Source: Bacillus carboniphilus (GTDB taxonomy: Bacteria > Bacillota > Bacilli > Bacillales > JAIVKR01). From it: a stretch of 64,000 bases of DNA. The notes beneath the pieces are model-generated. The model did not search any database and was not told the DNA's origin. It saw nothing but the letters and a program-made list of their open reading frames with translations. A program made the position numbers and the translations under genes. This document shows positions 61,591 through 64,000 of the stretch, in pieces. Where the stretch lies: positions 124,001 to 188,000 of the forward strand of contig NZ_CP129013.1 in assembly GCF_020524035.2 (NCBI RefSeq). Direction: 5' to 3'. Position 1 is the first letter of the stretch. Each line of letters opens with the position of its first letter.

Positions 61591-61835
61591 GAGATCCCCC
61601 CTTTCATATACTATACATTATCAAAAAAAGCTAAAAAAAGATAGCTTGAATATAAAGTTAAATTCCCAGTAATATCAAAAAACAATATACTTTAAGAAGT
61701 TTATGCAGCTAACTAATCTTATATTTAACAAGACATGTTTATAAATGAAAAAGAGCTTGATTCATATCAAGCTCTTTGTGTTTTTATAGAAGGCAATAAT
61801 CCCTTCCGTCTCTAAATGGGCGCTCTGAGCTTTTC
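61591..61835. other. Intergenic region with terminator and repeat remnant
   Basis: It contains AAAGAGCTTGAT / ATCAAGCTCTTT with loop TCAT (61751-61778), a strong hairpin followed by T-rich sequence, and at 61800-61835 a fragment CCGTCTCTAAATGGGCGCTC with GAGCTTTTCTTA that resembles the 3' end of the structured repeats. Confidence 0.5.
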
Positions 61836-62375
61836 TTATTGTCTCACCAGTATGTCGTACCCATCCTCAACTTCCTCAATCATACAAAATCTCGGTGCTC
61901 TAATCATTTGGTTAATACAAACAAAATCAGGAACACAACAACCGATATGAAAGGCTAGGGCAATGCTAAAGTAATGAAAATAATTTGGGAACAAAATGAT
62001 GCAAGCCATAAACAAAATAGATATCACAATAAATGGAGTCATTAAAGAAATAAGTAACAATCTTTTCGTAACAGCTCGGCATGCTTTTGTTCGAAAAATA
62101 GGAATAAACATATTAGACCATTTAACTTGAATATTTACCTTTTGGAATCGAAGCCATAAAGGTAAAATATGAAGTAATTTGTGTATAGGTACTAGTACAA
62201 TAAAAAATAATACTAAATAAATAAAGTTATCCTCTCTTAAATGAATGCCCTGAAAAATTAGATTAAGAGGAAGATAAACTGCGATAAAGCTAAAAAACAT
62301 AACGATTAAAGATAAAAAATATATTTTATAAAGTCCAATATCTTTAGATAAGTTTATTGTTTTCCAACAGTTCAT
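61836..62375 (-). CDS. yhaJ: DUF3267 membrane protein (YhaJ-like)
   Basis: About 179 residues from ATG 62375 (TAGGTGAT upstream). Four membrane segments; the conserved VPIHKLLHILP carries the H-x-x-x-H that defines DUF3267 and suggests a membrane-metalloprotease-like site, and the PDFVCINQM segment follows later. Position between prsA and yhaI matches B. subtilis yhaJ. The activity is unproven. Confidence 0.7.
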   Translation of the reverse strand: MNCWKTINLSKDIGLYKIYFLSLIVMFFSFIAVYLPLNLIFQGIHLREDNFIYLVLFFIVLVPIHKLLHILPLWLRFQKVNIQVKWSNMFIPIFRTKACRAVTKRLLLISLMTPFIVISILFMACIILFPNYFHYFSIALAFHIGCCVPDFVCINQMIRAPRFCMIEEVEDGYDILVRQ

Positions 62376-62701
62376 TATTATCACCTACTATATATGAATA
62401 TCTCATTCAGTGCCGCCAATTTACATACATACTTTACGATGTTCGTTCCAAAAAATCAATACCTATTTTTAAAAATAATATTGGATGAATTTTTGGAATA
62501 TGTGAAGATTGCCCCCCCTTCTTTAGGTTATATAGACAATATTGTAAAAAGCTTTTCTTTATTTACTGTTTTAGATAAAATATGAGTTAGCTAGAAAAAA
62601 AGTCCGGTTAAGTGGTGTTGCTTCAAAAATGGTCCAAATGCCTTGGAAGGAGTGACGCTTCATATTAAAATAATAAGATAATGAGGAAAGCTGTGATATG
62701 A
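62376..62701. other. Divergent intergenic region between yhaJ and yhaI
   Basis: It must hold both promoters. A 63-codon open frame (62394-62585) has no ribosome site or recognisable family and is not called. Confidence 0.35.
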
Positions 62702-63037
62702 ATGAATCAATTAGAGGAAAGAATTCAAACGCTTGAATACTATCAACAACTCTTTTTACAGATGATTGAAGGAGGGGCGTATCCATTCTATCATTTAGTT
62801 ATTAAAAAGAATGTAACAAAAAGTGAAGTAGAACAACTATTCAGCCTTTGTGAAGATTTGGAGGAAGAGTTAGGGAAGCAAAGAGCGCAAGGCTACGTCG
62901 TATTCACGAGTCTCCTTACGCTTTTTGAAAAACAGTTACCCACAGCATTACCAGTGGATGAAACTATGAATTCTTTAAAGGATCAAGGGTTGTTTGTTGA
63001 CTTAATGACTGAGCTTATGAAATGGAAACATCAGTGA
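62702..63037 (+). CDS. yhaI: YhaI, DUF1878 family protein
   Basis: 111 residues of helical sequence: [20 protein letters not shown], then [20 protein letters not shown] and a C-terminal [11 protein letters not shown], as in B. subtilis YhaI. Function unknown. GAGGAAAG lies upstream of the ATG at rather long distance. Its last 23 bases overlap the 3' end of hpr on the other strand. Confidence 0.82.
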   Translation: MNQLEERIQTLEYYQQLFLQMIEGGAYPFYHLVIKKNVTKSEVEQLFSLCEDLEEELGKQRAQGYVVFTSLLTLFEKQLPTALPVDETMNSLKDQGLFVDLMTELMKWKHQ

Positions 63038-63617
63038 TGGATGGTTGCTCATTTAAGTCAGAAGATTTATATAACTTCCCATTTTCCTCCACGAATTCTT
63101 TTTCTATATTATCAAAAGTTCTTTCAAATATATCCATGAAGTCTTCTCCATAAATGCTTCGAATGATACTCATCACCTCGATGATTTCTGGAAATTTACC
63201 ATAAATATTTTTAAGAGGGACAGCACCTTTAAAGACAGAGTTTCGACTTGGTTCATATACTTCCAATATTTCTAGCAACAACTTTTCTCCAGTTTCTGTT
63301 AATTCAATATAGGTGTTGCGTTTATCATTTTCTTTCTTAGAGAATACAAGATAACCCCTTTCTTCGAGTTTTTTTGAGAAGTTAAAAGCAGTTGAAACAT
63401 GCATTACTCCAAATTTAGCTATTTCAGAAATGGTAGCTCCTTTTAAGTGATATGCGATCCATAGGATATGATGTTCATTGATGTTTAAATCATACGGTTT
63501 AATCCAGTTTTGCCAATCTTTTTCAATTGATTTCCATAACGCTTTACTAAGTTGAGCAACCCGCTGACTAAATATTAATGCTTCTTTAACTGAGTATTCA
63601 TCCATCGTTCTTTTCAT
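63015..63617 (-). CDS. hpr: Hpr (ScoC), MarR-family transition-state regulator
   Basis: 200 residues, ATG 63617 behind TAGGTGATGG. The winged-helix domain spans about residues 20-110: [40 protein letters not shown] (recognition helix) and the wing [14 protein letters not shown]. The C-terminal extension is characteristic of Hpr. In B. subtilis it represses proteases (aprE, nprE), sporulation and peptide transport genes. Convergent and overlapping with yhaI; yhaH follows upstream on the same strand as in B. subtilis. Confidence 0.95.
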   Translation of the reverse strand: MKRTMDEYSVKEALIFSQRVAQLSKALWKSIEKDWQNWIKPYDLNINEHHILWIAYHLKGATISEIAKFGVMHVSTAFNFSKKLEERGYLVFSKKENDKRNTYIELTETGEKLLLEILEVYEPSRNSVFKGAVPLKNIYGKFPEIIEVMSIIRSIYGEDFMDIFERTFDNIEKEFVEENGKLYKSSDLNEQPSITDVSIS

Positions 63618-63749
63618 CCCATCACCTACTTTAAAATACTATTGGTTCTAATACTATCTATTATGCCAATAAAATAAAGATTAATAAAGTGTTAATTGAC
63701 AAAATTTTATAAAAATTTTTATGAAGAGATAATGAAAGCCTTCTTAAAA

Positions 63750-63788
63750 CAAAAACAGTTCATTTTTTCTAACAATGAACTGTTTTTA
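63750..63788. terminator. Bidirectional terminator upstream of hpr, after yhaH
   Basis: AAACAGTTCAT / ATGAACTGTTT stem with a 13-base loop and T-runs on both strands; it ends yhaH on the minus strand. Confidence 0.8.
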
Positions 63789-63803
63789 AATAATAAAAAG
63801 TAA

Positions 63804-64000
63804 TTATCTTTTAATGAATTTTTCTAATGACTGGAGGTCTTTTTCAATTTTTTTAAGGTTTATTTCAATGGATTGTTTATTTGGTTTAATATCTTTTTGC
63901 CATGAGGCAACCGATTTTTGTATATCTTCAGATACTTCTTGTAGGATGATTTTACTTTCTTTAGATACCGTTTTTAATTGGTTTGAAATGTTTCTTATGT
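63804..64000 (-). CDS. yhaH: YhaH, YtxH-like protein, C-terminal part (5' end outside window)
   Basis: The minus-strand frame is open from the window end to the stop at 63804-63806. It reads KESKIILQEVSEDIQKSVAS and IEINLKKIEKDLQSLEKFIK, a charged amphipathic helix pattern seen in the YtxH/YhaH general-stress protein group. Its place next to hpr matches B. subtilis yhaH. Only about 65 residues are visible; the N-terminal membrane helix would lie outside the window. Confidence 0.7.
   Translation of the reverse strand, partial: IRNISNQLKTVSKESKIILQEVSEDIQKSVASWQKDIKPNKQSIEINLKKIEKDLQSLEKFIKR

Noticed and set aside
62394-62585. 63-codon frame between yhaJ and yhaI
   Set aside because: No ribosome site; it starts within the yhaJ promoter region; no family resemblance.

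Overview
The window comes from a low-GC, endospore-forming member of the Bacillaceae. The evidence is an alpha/beta-type small acid-soluble spore protein, YheC/YheD coat-associated ATP-grasp proteins, YhaL, YhaX and Hpr, and gene order close to the Bacillus subtilis yhe-yha region (yheE, yheC/D, yheB, yheA ... yhaX, hemZ, yhaR, yhaQ, yhaP, yhaO, yhaN, yhaM, yhaL, prsA, yhaJ, yhaI, hpr, yhaH).

Layout. 1-4361: end of an exopolysaccharide cluster (glycosyltransferase, membrane-anchored GH88/105-like hydrolase, GalE, MOP flippase). 4408-4774, minus strand: a small spore protein gene, with a 111-nt tRNA-shaped RNA element just upstream. 5928-12474: msmX with a CcpA-type cre site, a PucR-like regulator, a 1228-residue beta-helix protein and a MerR-type HTH protein. 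13167-18459: a minus-strand sporulation-type operon with two YheD-YheC pairs, yheE and a small gene. 18572-20139: yheB and yheA. 22404-27429: an LXG polymorphic-toxin module with two paralogous membrane proteins (candidate immunity genes) and duplication scars. 27754-37955: a complete type VII secretion (Yuk/Ess) locus, yukE-yukD-yukC-yukBA-yueB-yueC. 38228-45796: ROK regulator, yhaX, a giant YhgE/Pip-like repeat protein and hemZ. 45929-64000: the yha backbone, including the YhaO/YhaN nuclease pair, the YhaM exoribonuclease, the PrsA foldase and Hpr.

How it fits together. The LXG toxin with its small helical partners would be exported by the adjacent T7SS. The two 281-residue membrane proteins are likely to protect the producer from a membrane-acting toxin. 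YueB and the YhgE-like protein share a related N-terminal module and both carry expanded internal repeats.

Two properties cut across the window. First, at least 13 otherwise well-conserved genes carry a single-step frameshift, mostly one extra base in a homopolymer. This looks like uncorrected sequencing or assembly error rather than gene decay, so the frameshifted genes are listed as single CDS. Second, a mosaic family of intergenic repeats carries nested hairpins whose terminal loops read RUCCU on one strand. These resemble the published Bacillaceae-1 RNA motif. No CRISPR array, rRNA, canonical tRNA or complete insertion sequence was seen. All identifications are by reading; no database search was run.
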